From Erwinia_E haradaeae_B (GTDB taxonomy: Bacteria > Pseudomonadota > Gammaproteobacteria > Enterobacterales > Enterobacteriaceae): a stretch of DNA of 64,000 bases. Location: positions 1-64,000 of the forward strand of contig NZ_LR217730.1 in the NCBI RefSeq assembly GCF_900698985.1. Direction: 5' to 3'. Both the position numbers and the translations under genes were made by a program. Shown here piece after piece: positions 10,623 to 21,774 of this stretch. The notes beneath the pieces are model-generated. The model was not told the DNA's origin. It made no database searches and saw only the letters and a program-made list of their open reading frames with translations. Numbering within the stretch: position 1 is the first letter of the stretch; the number at the start of each line of letters is the position of its first letter.

Positions 10623-11590
10623 ACATGAACCAGAAGAGTAAAGACGTATGTAAACGAAGAGATTATGAATTTTATATTAACATAATACATGAAAAATATT
10701 ACTAGAGGTTATATTAATATCAACTTATTCCTCTAATTTTATACCATAAACATAATATGTTTGAATTTTATCGTCCATAAAAACTTTAAAAAACACTCCA
10801 TTATTGTTATATTAAAATATTTTTTTTAAAAGACTTACTATAATAGTATATTTTTAATTTTTAAAAATAAAAAATTTTAGTATTATATCTAGAGTTGTAG
10901 TGATTTATGACTTCCCCTAAAAAAATAATATCTACAATCTCTCCTTTTCTTAAAGAGAGTCAAGCTATTTAAAACTACTCATGCATTGATTAATGAATAA
11001 CATTAATGTATATTTTACGATAAATAATAGCTAATAATATTATTATACTACAATAAAACTATTAGTATTTAAAAAACACATTCTTAAGTAAGACATTTAA
11101 CTTTAACAATATCAGATAGCACTACATATTGATGTATCTATAATACAGATATCATCAAAAAAACAATAGCCAATTATTCTTTATATAAAAAACACTACTT
11201 GCCGATAATTACATGCAATTCTTATTAGCATGGTTTTGCTCTAATAAAGACAACAACTTATATTGTATATTATCTAAATATTAAGTCTTGATACTAGCCA
11301 AAGTGATAGAAAAAGCATCATAATTATCTTTTAGATCTGTTATTCATCATTTATTTCTAGATTTTTAATTCTAAAATATATCAGATTATAGCGCTTTTAA
11401 GTAATACAAAGCACACAAATATATTCAAGATCTGATAATACAAAATCCTTCTTATCTCTAAGAAAAAGAATTTCTAATTAAACGTTTATTGCACTTAAAT
11501 TTTATTTTACAAATCACATAAAATCAATAAATCTTATGCACATACTTCATACTAATAAACTAAAATCAAAAAAATAACAATTTTTATTAA
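10623..11590. other. Spacer between rplS and apaH
   Basis: This 968-nt AT-rich stretch has no gene on either strand. It should hold the apaH promoter and the end of the rplS operon transcript, but no clear motif for either is seen. apaG and rsmA, the usual upstream partners of apaH, are not recognisable. Confidence 0.5.
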
Positions 11591-11938
11591 TTAACTCAAA
11601 CGTTCCTTAATTCGTGCCGCCTTGCCAGTACGATTACGAAGATAATATAATTTGGCCTTACGCACAGAACCACGACGTTTAATGATAATGCTATCAATCA
11701 TAGAAGAATGAGTTTGAAAAACCCGCTCTACACCTTCTCCATGAGCTATCTTACGTACTGTAAATGCAGAATTCAGTCCACGATTACGAATAGCAATTAC
11801 GACGCCTTCAAAAGCTTGTAAGCGTTTTTTTATGCCCTCAAACACCCATACCATTACTTCAACAGAATCACCAGAACGGAAGGAAGGTATATTTTTTTTA
11901 AGTTGTTCTTTTTCAATCTGCTCAAGAATATTACTCAT
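11591..11938 (-). CDS. rplS: 50S ribosomal protein L19
   Basis: L19 sits at the interface of the 30S and 50S subunits. The 115-aa product equals the E. coli length and aligns throughout, including SFRSGDSVEVMVWV, RLQAFEGVVIAIRNRG, the GEGVERVFQTHS block and the basic C terminus. It is the last gene of the rpsP-rimM-trmD-rplS operon and is separated from trmD by 54 nt. Confidence 0.98.
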   Translation of the reverse strand: MSNILEQIEKEQLKKNIPSFRSGDSVEVMVWVFEGIKKRLQAFEGVVIAIRNRGLNSAFTVRKIAHGEGVERVFQTHSSMIDSIIIKRRGSVRKAKLYYLRNRTGKAARIKERLS

Positions 11939-11992
11939 TATGTCACCATAATTATATGTTAGTTAATAGTTTTAAAACAGTAAGTTTTTATA

Positions 11993-12742
11993 CTATATTT
12001 TTGATTTTAAATACTCATCCTGGAACTCAGTAAGCAAAAACGCTTGCTCTTGAGTCAATTCTAAATTGACCAGCAACTCAGGTCTTCGAAGCCAAGTCCG
12101 AGCTATTGACTGTTTCATCCGCCAGCGCTTAATAGTAGCATGATCTCCTGATAATAAAACAGACGGGACTTGCATCCCTTCTGATATTTTTGGTCTAGTA
12201 TAATGTGGGTAGTCTAATAGACCATTAACAAAAGAATCCTGTGTAACTGAAGATTTGCTACCTAATACACCAGGTAATAAGCGAGAAATTGCATCAATAA
12301 GTATCATAGCTGGCAGCTCTCCTCCGCTAAGAACGTAATCTCCAATCGACCATTCCTCATCAATATCACTTTGAATAACACGCTCATCAATCCCTTCATA
12401 TCGACCACAAACTAAAATTAATTTTTGATATTTTGCTAATTTCAAAACCCCTTGCTGGTCCAGCTTTCGCCCCTGAGGTGATAAATAAATTACCTGTGCG
12501 CCCGAACCTGCTGCTATTTTAGCAGTGCGAATAGCATCTCTTAATGGCTGTACTATCATTAACATGCCTGGACCACCACCATAAACACGTTTATCTACAG
12601 TACAACGCCTGTCACATGTAAAATCACGTGGATTCCAGCTGCAAAATCTAATAATACCATTTTTAATTGCTCGTCCAGTTACCCCATGATCGGTGATAGC
12701 TCGAAACATTGCAGGAAAAAGACTAATCACACTAATCCACAT
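11993..12742 (-). CDS. trmD: tRNA (guanine37-N1)-methyltransferase
   Basis: TrmD makes m1G37 in tRNAs that read CNN and some other codons, using S-adenosylmethionine, and so prevents +1 frameshifts. The 249-aa product (E. coli 255) has the SPOUT trefoil-knot signatures: YGGGPGMLM near residue 54, LSPQGRKLDQ near residue 87, CGRYEGIDERV near residue 112 and SIGDYVLSGGELPA near residue 132. It lies between rimM and rplS in the conserved operon order, 48 nt after rimM. Confidence 0.98.
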   Translation of the reverse strand: MWISVISLFPAMFRAITDHGVTGRAIKNGIIRFCSWNPRDFTCDRRCTVDKRVYGGGPGMLMIVQPLRDAIRTAKIAAGSGAQVIYLSPQGRKLDQQGVLKLAKYQKLILVCGRYEGIDERVIQSDIDEEWSIGDYVLSGGELPAMILIDAISRLLPGVLGSKSSVTQDSFVNGLLDYPHYTRPKISEGMQVPSVLLSGDHATIKRWRMKQSIARTWLRRPELLVNLELTQEQAFLLTEFQDEYLKSKI

Positions 12743-12790
12743 ATTCTTCTCTAGAGCTCAATCTTGTATAAAAGGACACGAATCATATTA

Positions 12791-13342
12791 TTAAAACTCT
12801 GTACTCCAATCTACAAAAATTATACGAGCGATAATATTAACACTCTTAATTACTATTTTCTCAATAAATGGAATCAATATTTCTCTTGTATGGTTTTTAT
12901 CTTCTAAATTTGGATGAACAATAAGTACATCATTTGCACCAGTTGCAATAATCTGTACAACCTTACCTAAAATACAATGTGCTATATTGATTACTTGACA
13001 ACCTACAAGATCTTTCCAATAAAAATCACCATTCTCAAGTACTGGTAAATGTTTTGAATCTACAATCACCTCATAGTCAGTCAGGTTCTCTTTTACATTA
13101 TTACGACTATCAATCCCTTTTATTTTAATAATTAATTGGTTTTTATATCTCTTCCATTTTTCTAGCTCTAGAAGATACCATTGATCTCCTTTCTGAATAA
13201 ACCAGGGCTGATAATAAATAATATTTGTAACTTCTTCAGCATAGGAAAAAACTTTTAACCAGCCATAAATACCATAAGCAGAGCCCATGAGCCCCATACT
13301 TAATGGGTCCACAGGATACTTGGCACTTATAAGTACTCTCAT
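12791..13342 (-). CDS. rimM: Ribosome maturation factor RimM
   Basis: RimM binds S19 and helps mature the head of the 30S subunit. The 183-aa product matches E. coli RimM (182 aa) over the N-terminal RimM domain (MGLMGSAYGIYGWLKVFS, YQPWFIQ) and the C-terminal PRC-barrel (YWKDLVGC, GANDVLIV, IPFIEKIV, VDWS). Its ATG overlaps the rpsP stop by four bases (ATGA), so translation is probably coupled. Confidence 0.95.
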   Translation of the reverse strand: MRVLISAKYPVDPLSMGLMGSAYGIYGWLKVFSYAEEVTNIIYYQPWFIQKGDQWYLLELEKWKRYKNQLIIKIKGIDSRNNVKENLTDYEVIVDSKHLPVLENGDFYWKDLVGCQVINIAHCILGKVVQIIATGANDVLIVHPNLEDKNHTREILIPFIEKIVIKSVNIIARIIFVDWSTEF

Positions 13343-13608
13343 TTTGTATGCTCTGCGAGATCATTCTGTTTTTTTATTTTTTTTATTAGTTTATGCACCC
13401 TATTAGATAATGATGCACCTTGATTAACCCAGAGATTAATACGCTCTAAATTTAAATTTAAAGACTGAGCATGACCTGATGCAATAGGATTAAAAAAACC
13501 AACACGCTCAATAAAGCGACCATCACGTGCATTACGATTATCCGTAACAATAACTTGATAAAATGGACGCTTCTTGGCCCCATGACGTGCTAAACGAATT
13601 GTTACCAT
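13339..13608 (-). CDS. rpsP: 30S ribosomal protein S16
   Basis: S16 is an early assembly protein of the 30S subunit. Starting at 13608, the 89-aa product begins MVTIRLARHGAKKRPFYQ as in E. coli (82 aa). A ribosome site reading GGAG on the - strand lies just before this ATG. The longer reading from 13656 would add 16 unrelated residues and is rejected. It is the first gene of the rpsP-rimM-trmD-rplS operon and overlaps rimM by four bases. Confidence 0.97.
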   Translation of the reverse strand: MVTIRLARHGAKKRPFYQVIVTDNRNARDGRFIERVGFFNPIASGHAQSLNLNLERINLWVNQGASLSNRVHKLIKKIKKQNDLAEHTK

Positions 13609-13865
13609 AAAATTCTCCATACTGAAACAACAAAGCTGCGTATTATTATAATACATAGAACTATATGCTACTCATGTAAATTTTTATATAATTGGTGCAC
13701 TATATTTCATCTGATCTTACAAAAAATCCCTATTTATTTTTCATGAAAAGCAGTATTATTTAGTCGTCATACAAGACTAGACAATACTTGTATATACAAG
13801 ATATATTTCATAAAATCTATTATTCTACAATTCATCGAAAGAAATATTTCACATATGTAATTTAC
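13609..13865. other. Promoter region of the rpsP operon
   Basis: This 257-nt spacer lies between the rpsP start and the end of purL. A 14-bp perfect palindrome of the form CTTG-TATATA-CAAG around 13787-13800 is the only dyad of note. A TATAAT-like hexamer lies on the - strand close to rpsP. No gene is present. Confidence 0.4.
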
Positions 13866-16800
13866 TCAACCTAACTGTTTTCGAGCATTACGGAAAACTC
13901 GCATCCAAGGTCCATCAACCCCCCATTCTTTTGGGTACCAAGAATGAGTAATGCTACGGTACACACGCTCTGGATGTGGCATCATAATCGTAACGCAACC
14001 ACTTTCATTAGTTACCGCAGTGATTCCGTTTGGTGAACCATTTGGATTAGCTGGATATTTCTCTGTTATATTACCAAAATTATCAATAAAACGCAGCGTC
14101 ACCAACCTTTTGTTTTCTAAATTTTTTAGATGCATAGCATCGCGCATCTCTGCATAACCTTCAGCATGCGCTACTACAATTGGAATGCGCGAACCAATCA
14201 TGCCATCTAATATAAGTGATGCAGTGCTCATAACCTCTACTAAACTTAATCGACTTTCAAAGCGTTCTGATTGATTACGCACAAAACGAGGCCAGTCTGC
14301 ACTACCAGGTATAAGCTCACGAAGATTAGAAAGCATTTGGCAACCATTACATACACCTAGCGTTAATGTTTGTTTACGCTGAAAGAATTCCGTAAATTCA
14401 TCTCTCAAACAATTATTAAATAAAATAGACTTAGCCCATCCTTCACCTGCACCTAACACATCGCCATATGAAAAACCTCCACACGCGACTAAAACATGAA
14501 AATCCTTTAAACTATAATGACCTGATAAAAGATCACTCATATGGACATCAATTGCTTCAAAACCAGCTTCATAAAAAGCAGCAGCCATCTCAACATGAGC
14601 ATTAACACCTTGCTCACGTAAAACTGCTACTTTCGGTTTAACCCCAATAATAATAAACGGAGAAATAATATCTTCTTGTGGATCAAAAGTAAGTAAAACA
14701 TTTAATCCTGGGTCGTGACTATTAAGTTTACTTAAATGTTCCTCATCAGCACAGCTTGGGTTATCACGAAGTCGCTGAATTTTCCAAGTAGTTTCTGCCC
14801 ACCAGGCGCGTAAAATAGTACGGCTATAATCATAAAGTATTGATGAACCTCGAGAAATTCTAAAACAATCACCACTTATGGCCTTACCTAGTAAATGCAC
14901 GGAAGAGCTCAACTGATACTCATCTAAAATTTTTCTCACAGAACATATATCAGCAGCAGCGATCTGAATTACCGCACCAAGCTCTTCATTAAATAAAACT
15001 GCTAAATCATCATGACTGAAGCTTACAAGATCAACTTCGACCCCACAGTGTCCAGCAAAAGTCATTTCTGCAAGCGTAATTAACAGCCCACCGTCTGATC
15101 GGTCATGATAGGCAAGAAGATACCCTTTAAGAAGAAGCATCTGGATAGCAGACCAAAAATTCGCTAATTGTGCTACATTTCGTATATCTGCAGTTTGATC
15201 TCCTAACTGACGGTAAACTTGTGATAAAGCTGTAGCGCCCAGGGCATTATGACCATTTCCTAGATCAATGAATAATAGCATGTTATCACAAGTCTTTAAT
15301 TCTGGTGTTACCGTTTTTCGTATATCCTCTACACGAGCAAAAGCAGTAATGACCAAGGATAAAGGAGCAGTAACCTCATATTCTATACTATCTTGATTCC
15401 AGTGAGTCTTCATAAACATTGAATCTTTACCTACTGGAATAGTAATTCCCAACTCTGGACATAATTTTTCACTAATTTCTTGTACTGCAGAGTAAAGACC
15501 CGATTCTTCACCTGGATGACCGGCCGCAACCATCCAGTTCGCTGATAGTTTTATACGAGCCATAGAGCCAATGCATGTTGTCACAATATTAGTGAGCGCT
15601 TCACCCACGGCTAACCTAGCAGAGGCTAAAAAGTTCAATAAAGCAACTGGGGCGCGTTCACCAATTGCCATTGCTTCGCCATAATAACAATCTCGTGACA
15701 AGCTAGCGCTCGTTACCGCACAATTGGCCACTGGAATCTGCCATGGCCCAATCATTTGATCACGAACCACCATACCACCAATAGAACGATCACAAATTGT
15801 AATCAAAAAAGTCTTTTCTGCTACTGCAGGTAGATGCAATATACGATATACTGCGTCGGGAATAGATATATGATCTCGAATGAGTTTTTTTCCTATTGGT
15901 TGCAAACTACACACACTACGCATCATCGTTGGTGTATGACCTAATAAAAGATCAAGAGGCATATCAATAACAGTAGCACCAAAATGACTGTCAAACAGTG
16001 ATATATGCTTATCCTTTATTGTCTCCCCAATCACTGCATATGGTGCACGTTCACGCTGACATATGGCGTCAAAAAATGAGATGCTTTTAGCATCAATAGC
16101 TATCAGATAACGTTCTTGTGACTCATTGCACCAGATTTCTAATGGACTCATACCTGGTTCATTATTCAAGATTGCGCGTAAATTAAATTTTCCGCCACAT
16201 CGACCATCACGCATCATTTCTGGCACAGCATTAGAGAGGCCGCCAGCTCCTACATCATGAATAGATAAAATTGGATTTTGTAATCCTAACTGCCAGCAAC
16301 GATCAATAACTTCTTGACATCGACGCCCCATTTCAGGATTTGCACGCTGCACAGAGGAAAAGTCATGATCTGCATTAGATTGTCCAGCGGTCACTGAAGA
16401 AGTTGTACCGCCACCTAATCCAATATTCATCGCTGGCCCACCCAAAACGATAATCTTAGCACCCGTCTTGATTGTATATTTTTTGACATGATCTTCACGA
16501 ATATTTCCCATGCCCCCTGCCAACATAATTGGCTTGTGATAACCACGTACCTCATTGCCATTATGGCTATCAACCCTTTCCTCATAAGTTCGAAAGTAAC
16601 CATTAAGCACAGGTCGACCAAATTCATTATTAAAACCTGCTCCGCCCAATGGAGCTTCAATCATAATATCTAGTGCACTAGAAATAGTATTTGGTTTACC
16701 AAAATTTTCCTCCCATGGCTGCTCAAACCCTGGAATTCTTAAATTAGATACTGAAAACCCTAAAAGTCCAGATTTAGGTTTTGCCCCGCGCCCAGTAGCA

Positions 16801-17756
16801 CCTTCATCACGAATCTCACCACCGGATCCAGTTGCAGCACCTGACCATGGAGAAATTGCCGTAGGATGATTATGTGTTTCTACTTTTATTACAATATGTG
16901 TGCATTCGTGATGAAAACGATATATACCCTCTAGATCAGCATAAAATTGAGTAATATTATATCCCTGCATAACTGCTGCATTATCGTTATAAGCAGATAT
17001 AACATAATCTGGAGTTTTCTTAAAAGTATGTTTTATCATTTGAAATAATGATTTAGCCTGTTTTTTACCATTAATAATCCAGTCTGCATTAAAGATCTTA
17101 TGACGACAGTGCTCAGAATTAGCTTGTGAAAACATATATAGCTCAATATCTGTTGGGTTTCTCCCAAGTTTAGAAAACGAAGCCATTAAATAATTAATTT
17201 CACTGTTTGATAAAGCCAAACCAAGCTCAGTGTTAATCTTAACTAATTCATCTCTCCCTGCATTAAGTATGTCGATAATTTGCACAGAGGTTTCAGTAGG
17301 TTGTGAAAATAAAACTTCAGCTTGATTAAGATCATTCAAAACAGTTTCTGTCATGCGATCATGCAATAATATTTTTAGCTCTTCCTTCTGATATTTTGCC
17401 AATTCAGGAGAATTTATATAAAAAACCTTACCGCGCTCTAAACGTATAATCTGAGTTAACGAGCAATTTTTAATAAGATCAGTAGCTTTTGAAGACCACG
17501 CTGAGATAGTTCCTAAGCGCGGAGTAACTACAAACATATATCCTTCTGGAGTGCCCTGAGTTACAGAAGGTCCATAACATAAAAGACGCTGAAGAAGTTT
17601 TTTTTGATCTATAGTAAGTAACTCGCGTATATAGATAAAATGAATATATTCAACATGAATTTCTTTAATCGGGAAGTTAGCTTTTTGACAGTCCCGGAGT
17701 AATTTCTTGGCCTCGCTTACCGATAGAGCCGGAGGACCACGTAGAATTTCCATCAT
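13866..17756 (-). CDS. purL: Phosphoribosylformylglycinamidine synthase
   Basis: PurL converts FGAR to FGAM with glutamine and ATP, the fourth step of purine synthesis. This is the large single-chain gammaproteobacterial form, 1296 aa against 1295 in E. coli. The order is: N-terminal PurS-like part, linker, two AIRS-type halves with VETHNHPTAISP near residue 293 and GGEIRDEGATGRGAKPK following, and a C-terminal glutaminase with LGVCNGCQML near residue 1136 and the MPHPERVYR His/Glu motif near the end. With purM and purN in the same window it indicates that de novo purine synthesis is kept. The gene is intact over 3.9 kb. Confidence 0.98.
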   Translation of the reverse strand: MMEILRGPPALSVSEAKKLLRDCQKANFPIKEIHVEYIHFIYIRELLTIDQKKLLQRLLCYGPSVTQGTPEGYMFVVTPRLGTISAWSSKATDLIKNCSLTQIIRLERGKVFYINSPELAKYQKEELKILLHDRMTETVLNDLNQAEVLFSQPTETSVQIIDILNAGRDELVKINTELGLALSNSEINYLMASFSKLGRNPTDIELYMFSQANSEHCRHKIFNADWIINGKKQAKSLFQMIKHTFKKTPDYVISAYNDNAAVMQGYNITQFYADLEGIYRFHHECTHIVIKVETHNHPTAISPWSGAATGSGGEIRDEGATGRGAKPKSGLLGFSVSNLRIPGFEQPWEENFGKPNTISSALDIMIEAPLGGAGFNNEFGRPVLNGYFRTYEERVDSHNGNEVRGYHKPIMLAGGMGNIREDHVKKYTIKTGAKIIVLGGPAMNIGLGGGTTSSVTAGQSNADHDFSSVQRANPEMGRRCQEVIDRCWQLGLQNPILSIHDVGAGGLSNAVPEMMRDGRCGGKFNLRAILNNEPGMSPLEIWCNESQERYLIAIDAKSISFFDAICQRERAPYAVIGETIKDKHISLFDSHFGATVIDMPLDLLLGHTPTMMRSVCSLQPIGKKLIRDHISIPDAVYRILHLPAVAEKTFLITICDRSIGGMVVRDQMIGPWQIPVANCAVTSASLSRDCYYGEAMAIGERAPVALLNFLASARLAVGEALTNIVTTCIGSMARIKLSANWMVAAGHPGEESGLYSAVQEISEKLCPELGITIPVGKDSMFMKTHWNQDSIEYEVTAPLSLVITAFARVEDIRKTVTPELKTCDNMLLFIDLGNGHNALGATALSQVYRQLGDQTADIRNVAQLANFWSAIQMLLLKGYLLAYHDRSDGGLLITLAEMTFAGHCGVEVDLVSFSHDDLAVLFNEELGAVIQIAAADICSVRKILDEYQLSSSVHLLGKAISGDCFRISRGSSILYDYSRTILRAWWAETTWKIQRLRDNPSCADEEHLSKLNSHDPGLNVLLTFDPQEDIISPFIIIGVKPKVAVLREQGVNAHVEMAAAFYEAGFEAIDVHMSDLLSGHYSLKDFHVLVACGGFSYGDVLGAGEGWAKSILFNNCLRDEFTEFFQRKQTLTLGVCNGCQMLSNLRELIPGSADWPRFVRNQSERFESRLSLVEVMSTASLILDGMIGSRIPIVVAHAEGYAEMRDAMHLKNLENKRLVTLRFIDNFGNITEKYPANPNGSPNGITAVTNESGCVTIMMPHPERVYRSITHSWYPKEWGVDGPWMRVFRNARKQLG

Positions 17757-19125
17757 AGTAAACGCTCTCTTTTATCACAGATCTGTTTAGTGTCTATTTG
17801 GCTGTTATAGAGCAAAAAAAAACATGCGATATTATAGATTTTTTAGCTAATTTTAAAGGTATTTTTTGCTACTGCATGCATCCCTAAGACTATATATATG
17901 AAAACTATAAAAATATTTTTAATTATCTTTTACCGCATAATTTTCAGTAGTGATAAGTTGAATTAACTTTTTAAGATTTTTTATTCTCTAATATTTTTCT
18001 ATTGTATAAAATTATATATATCATATTAATGATATTGTTATGATGGTTTGCAATAATTTAAGAGTAGCATAATCTAATCAATTATTGTACAATTCTTGTA
18101 ACGTCAAATACATTAATCTTCTAATGAATATTAGTAACTAAATAATATTAATAATGTCAAAATCTTTATCATAAAGCCTATATTGGAATGCGTCACAAGA
18201 TAACTATGACTAAATTTTTATTAAATTAATATGAAAATATTATCTCAGAAAAACATATCACATCAATCAAGATAAAATTGTTATCCTATCCTGAAGGTTT
18301 TAACTTTATGATATGCCAAATAATCATCACCTACTACCTTCTGGTAATTTTATAAATTTTTTAAAATAATTACCACTTAATATAGTAATTATAGATATAA
18401 CGGAGGGAATAATTGGGTATGGTATAAGTATGCAAGATCGCATAATATTTGAATTAAAAAAGAAAATAACAGTAATATTCTTATATAATTTTACCGTATA
18501 ACTTTTATTACATTATTAATGAAAACAATAAAACCCCTAAATATTTTTCATCTATAATACAAATTATATCTATATATATAGATTATTTTTTAGTATTAAT
18601 GTAGTCACGATCTGTAAAAATTTTTATAGTTAATATAAAAAATTTTTAGTATATCATTATGAATGATGCACTAAAACACTAAAAAACAACCTCAGATTAA
18701 AAATCCACGAATACTCTTTTAATGAACATTTTTCACACAATATGTTTTATTTAAAGTCATTAAAAATGACAACTGAAAACACACATATCTATAAATTAAA
18801 TATATGAATTAATATTATGATAATTAAATAAATACTCACCTCTCATACTCGTAAAAATACTTTATTAGATATACTATTATAGTATAGTAAAAATTACACT
18901 TAAAATATTGTTCTTTTATAATATCTTAATGAAAAAATTAAATTAATACTGGTGAATGTCTTCATGTAAGCTCTCTATAGAAAAATAATTAATATATCCT
19001 AATATTTAGATCAATGCATTATATTGTCATACTATCTTAACAATTAGAACACCGATCCTCTAGAAAATATTCTTTATTATTCTATGTATTTTACCTATCT
19101 ATTAAAATCTAAAGAGTTTTTAAAA
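17757..19125. other. Spacer between tadA and purL
   Basis: About 1.4 kb of AT-rich DNA has no readable gene. In E. coli mltF lies between purL and tadA, and no mltF remnant could be recognised. Small dyads include an alternating TA palindrome at 18568-18583 and a 6-bp hairpin near 18654-18668. The purL promoter should be near 17,760-17,850. Confidence 0.5.
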
Positions 19126-19614
19126 CTACTTAGTATTTTTATTTCTTAAATTTTTTCCTACTCTTTTTGTATGAAAAAAATCATTCAGAATACTTGAACA
19201 TTGCTCTGATAATATGCCAGAAGTAATTTGAAAATAATGATTAACTCCAGGATATGAAAAAAAATTCAGACAAAAACCAGATGAGCCCATTTTTGTATCA
19301 TAAGCTCCATATACTAATCGGCTAATTCGACTACAAGCTATCGCACCAAGACACATAAGACAGGGCTCAAGAGTGACATATAGGGTTGATTTTAAAAGTC
19401 GATAGTTTTGTAAGGTTTGACCTCCGTGTCGTAATGCAATTATTTCAGCATGCGCGGTAGGATCATTACATCCAATAGATTGATTATACCCCTCACCTAT
19501 CACCCGATCATAGAAAACTAGTACAGCACCAACTGGAACTTCACCTTGACACTTAGCTTCAGTCGCCAGAAAAATAGCACGTTTCATCCAATACTCATCA
19601 GGATAATTAGTCAA
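19126..19614 (-). CDS. tadA: tRNA-specific adenosine deaminase
   Basis: TadA converts A34 to inosine in tRNA-Arg(ACG), which is essential for decoding CGN codons. The 162-aa product shows the zinc deaminase signatures HAE at residues 55-57 and PCLMC with Cys85 and Cys88. Residue numbers are close to E. coli TadA (167 aa). The start codon is TTG, preceded 8 nt upstream by GGAG on the - strand. The next ATG, at residue 10, would cut into the conserved EYWM region, so the TTG start is preferred. Confidence 0.93.
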   Translation of the reverse strand: MTNYPDEYWMKRAIFLATEAKCQGEVPVGAVLVFYDRVIGEGYNQSIGCNDPTAHAEIIALRHGGQTLQNYRLLKSTLYVTLEPCLMCLGAIACSRISRLVYGAYDTKMGSSGFCLNFFSYPGVNHYFQITSGILSEQCSSILNDFFHTKRVGKNLRNKNTK

Positions 19615-20849
19615 CTCTAATTCTCCAAAAATTTCTATATAATCTAATGAATAAATACCTATTATCTAAATAAAGAACTTGTAATACAACTGCATTCAAT
19701 GTGTGTATTCTTTTTTTTGACATTGCACTCCTAAATTTTAACAATTCTACGTAACTATACATAACAGAATATACACTATTTTATTTTATCATATTAGTTC
19801 TATAAAAATGTTGAATACACCTAAATAATTCTATCATTTTTATAAACAATAAAAGTATCTATACAACCATAAAATAATGCCATGAAAGTAATTCATAGCA
19901 AATAAAAACTCCTTAGTGCATACTTAGTAAGATTATAAAATATAAAGTTAACCAAAAATAATTTTTTCACCAGGAATCTTATATAGAAATTATATAATAG
20001 TTAAGCGATCTCTATTATAAACGCATCAAAAATAAAATTAATAACAGTGAACTATTATCTCAGATAATAACTATATACAAAAACTAAATAATAAATAAAA
20101 CCACTTAGAAATAATCAATACTTCTTTAATATTATAAAATAATATACCATAAATTCTCTAAAATTATCTGTATCTACACAAATAACTGAATATACAAAAA
20201 AGTGGTGATTTCATAAAAATATTCTCATATTTATTTATCATAAAAAATAAAACATTTAATTTAACCATATAGTACATCACTTAATAGATATATAATAATT
20301 TCTCTTATTATCATCAGGGATGATCATAAATTATTAGAAACAAATAAAAACCGAAACGATTTTTTTATATCATTCATCAACCCATATGACATTATATATT
20401 CCACCTCATTAGTGAGTGTTTTTTCTAGTTTTCTATCGTATTATATACTTTTCTGTCCTTTCATATTTTTAAAAAAAATACAACACTCATCTTTTAAAGT
20501 TTTAAAGATATTTTTTACACTAGAACCTTTAACCTTCATGGATCATACTTAATATGCAATATATAGTGATAAATTCAAATATAATTAGATTAAAATATCT
20601 CAGATTCAACCCTATAAAATATGTATAGAAAAATCTATAAATGTAATACCAATGTGGGATATATATGACACATATCTAACTTACGTTAAAAATATAGTGT
20701 TATCTTCTCTGATCTATATAGTTACATACTGTAATTATATAGCATATTAGTTAATTTCTATTGGCAACACTTTAAATTGTACAACGTTCCTTTCATTAAA
20801 ACAAAAAAACAATACACACGTGTAGCAGCAGAAATGAGACATCTATACC
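19615..20849. other. Spacer between divergent tadA and rpiA
   Basis: About 1.2 kb of AT-rich sequence without a gene separates divergent tadA and rpiA and should hold both promoters. A 6-bp hairpin at 20310-20324 is visible. A TTGACA near 19718 has no convincing partner -10 element. Nothing else was recognised. Confidence 0.5.
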
Positions 20850-21527
20850 ATGGTGCATGATGAACTAAAAAAAACTGCTAGCTGGGCTGCGCTAAAATAC
20901 ATTAGGTCCGGAACTATTATTGGTGTAGGCACTGGCTCAACGACTTCATATTTTATTGATGCTTTAGCATCTATCAAAAATCAGATTGCTGGTACAGTAT
21001 CTAGTTCAGAAACTTCAAGCGCTAAACTCAAAGCATACGGCATCCCTGTTTTTGATCTTAATGATGTTAGTCTACTACCCCTATATGTTGATGGTGCAGA
21101 TGAAATTAATGATCAGTTACAAATGATTAAAGGAGGTGGAGCGGCATTAACACGAGAGAAGATTATTGCAGCTGTTGCTGACTGTTTTATTTGTGTTGTA
21201 GATTCTTCGAAAAAAGTGGAGATACTTGGTCACGCTCCTCTTCCAATAGAAGTAATTCCAATGGCACGCTCTTATGTATCCCGTCAATTAATCAAACTTG
21301 GGGGGTGGCCAAAGCACCGACAGAACGTCATAACTGATAATGGTAATATCATTCTTGATGTATATCATTTAAACATGAGAAACCCAATTCAGTTAGAAGA
21401 AATAATCAATTCCTTAACGGGTGTAGTTACAGTCGGATTATTTGCTAAACGTGGAGCTGATATAGCCATCATCGGTACTAAACACGGAGCACGAATACTC
21501 CAAAAAGATTATCGTACGGAATTCTAA
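20850..21527 (+). CDS. rpiA: Ribose-5-phosphate isomerase A
   Basis: RpiA interconverts ribose-5-phosphate and ribulose-5-phosphate in the non-oxidative pentose phosphate pathway, supplying ribose for PRPP. The 225-aa product (E. coli 219) has the phosphate loop GTGSTTSYF near residues 28-36, YVDGADEIN near residue 79, and the KGGGAALTREK block with the catalytic Asp/Glu/Lys region near residue 94. The ribosome site is weak. Functionally it links to gluconate entry (gntU, gntK) and the purine genes in this window. Confidence 0.96.
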   Translation: MVHDELKKTASWAALKYIRSGTIIGVGTGSTTSYFIDALASIKNQIAGTVSSSETSSAKLKAYGIPVFDLNDVSLLPLYVDGADEINDQLQMIKGGGAALTREKIIAAVADCFICVVDSSKKVEILGHAPLPIEVIPMARSYVSRQLIKLGGWPKHRQNVITDNGNIILDVYHLNMRNPIQLEEIINSLTGVVTVGLFAKRGADIAIIGTKHGARILQKDYRTEF

Positions 21528-21774
21528 AAACTTATGTAATTTTACAATGAGATCAAAAAACACAATCCTACAAGTTTAAATACGACCTTTTAAGCATCTA
21601 TAGTTAAATATAAATATATATACTAAATAATATTTTAGTTTATCATTAATAATTATTCAAAGTATTCTATATTCTTATAATAATAAATTATTAAAAATAA
21701 TGCATGGTTGGTAGTATAAAAGAAGTAAAAAGTTATAAAACAAATTTATAAAACAACTATTTTAGTAATTAAAA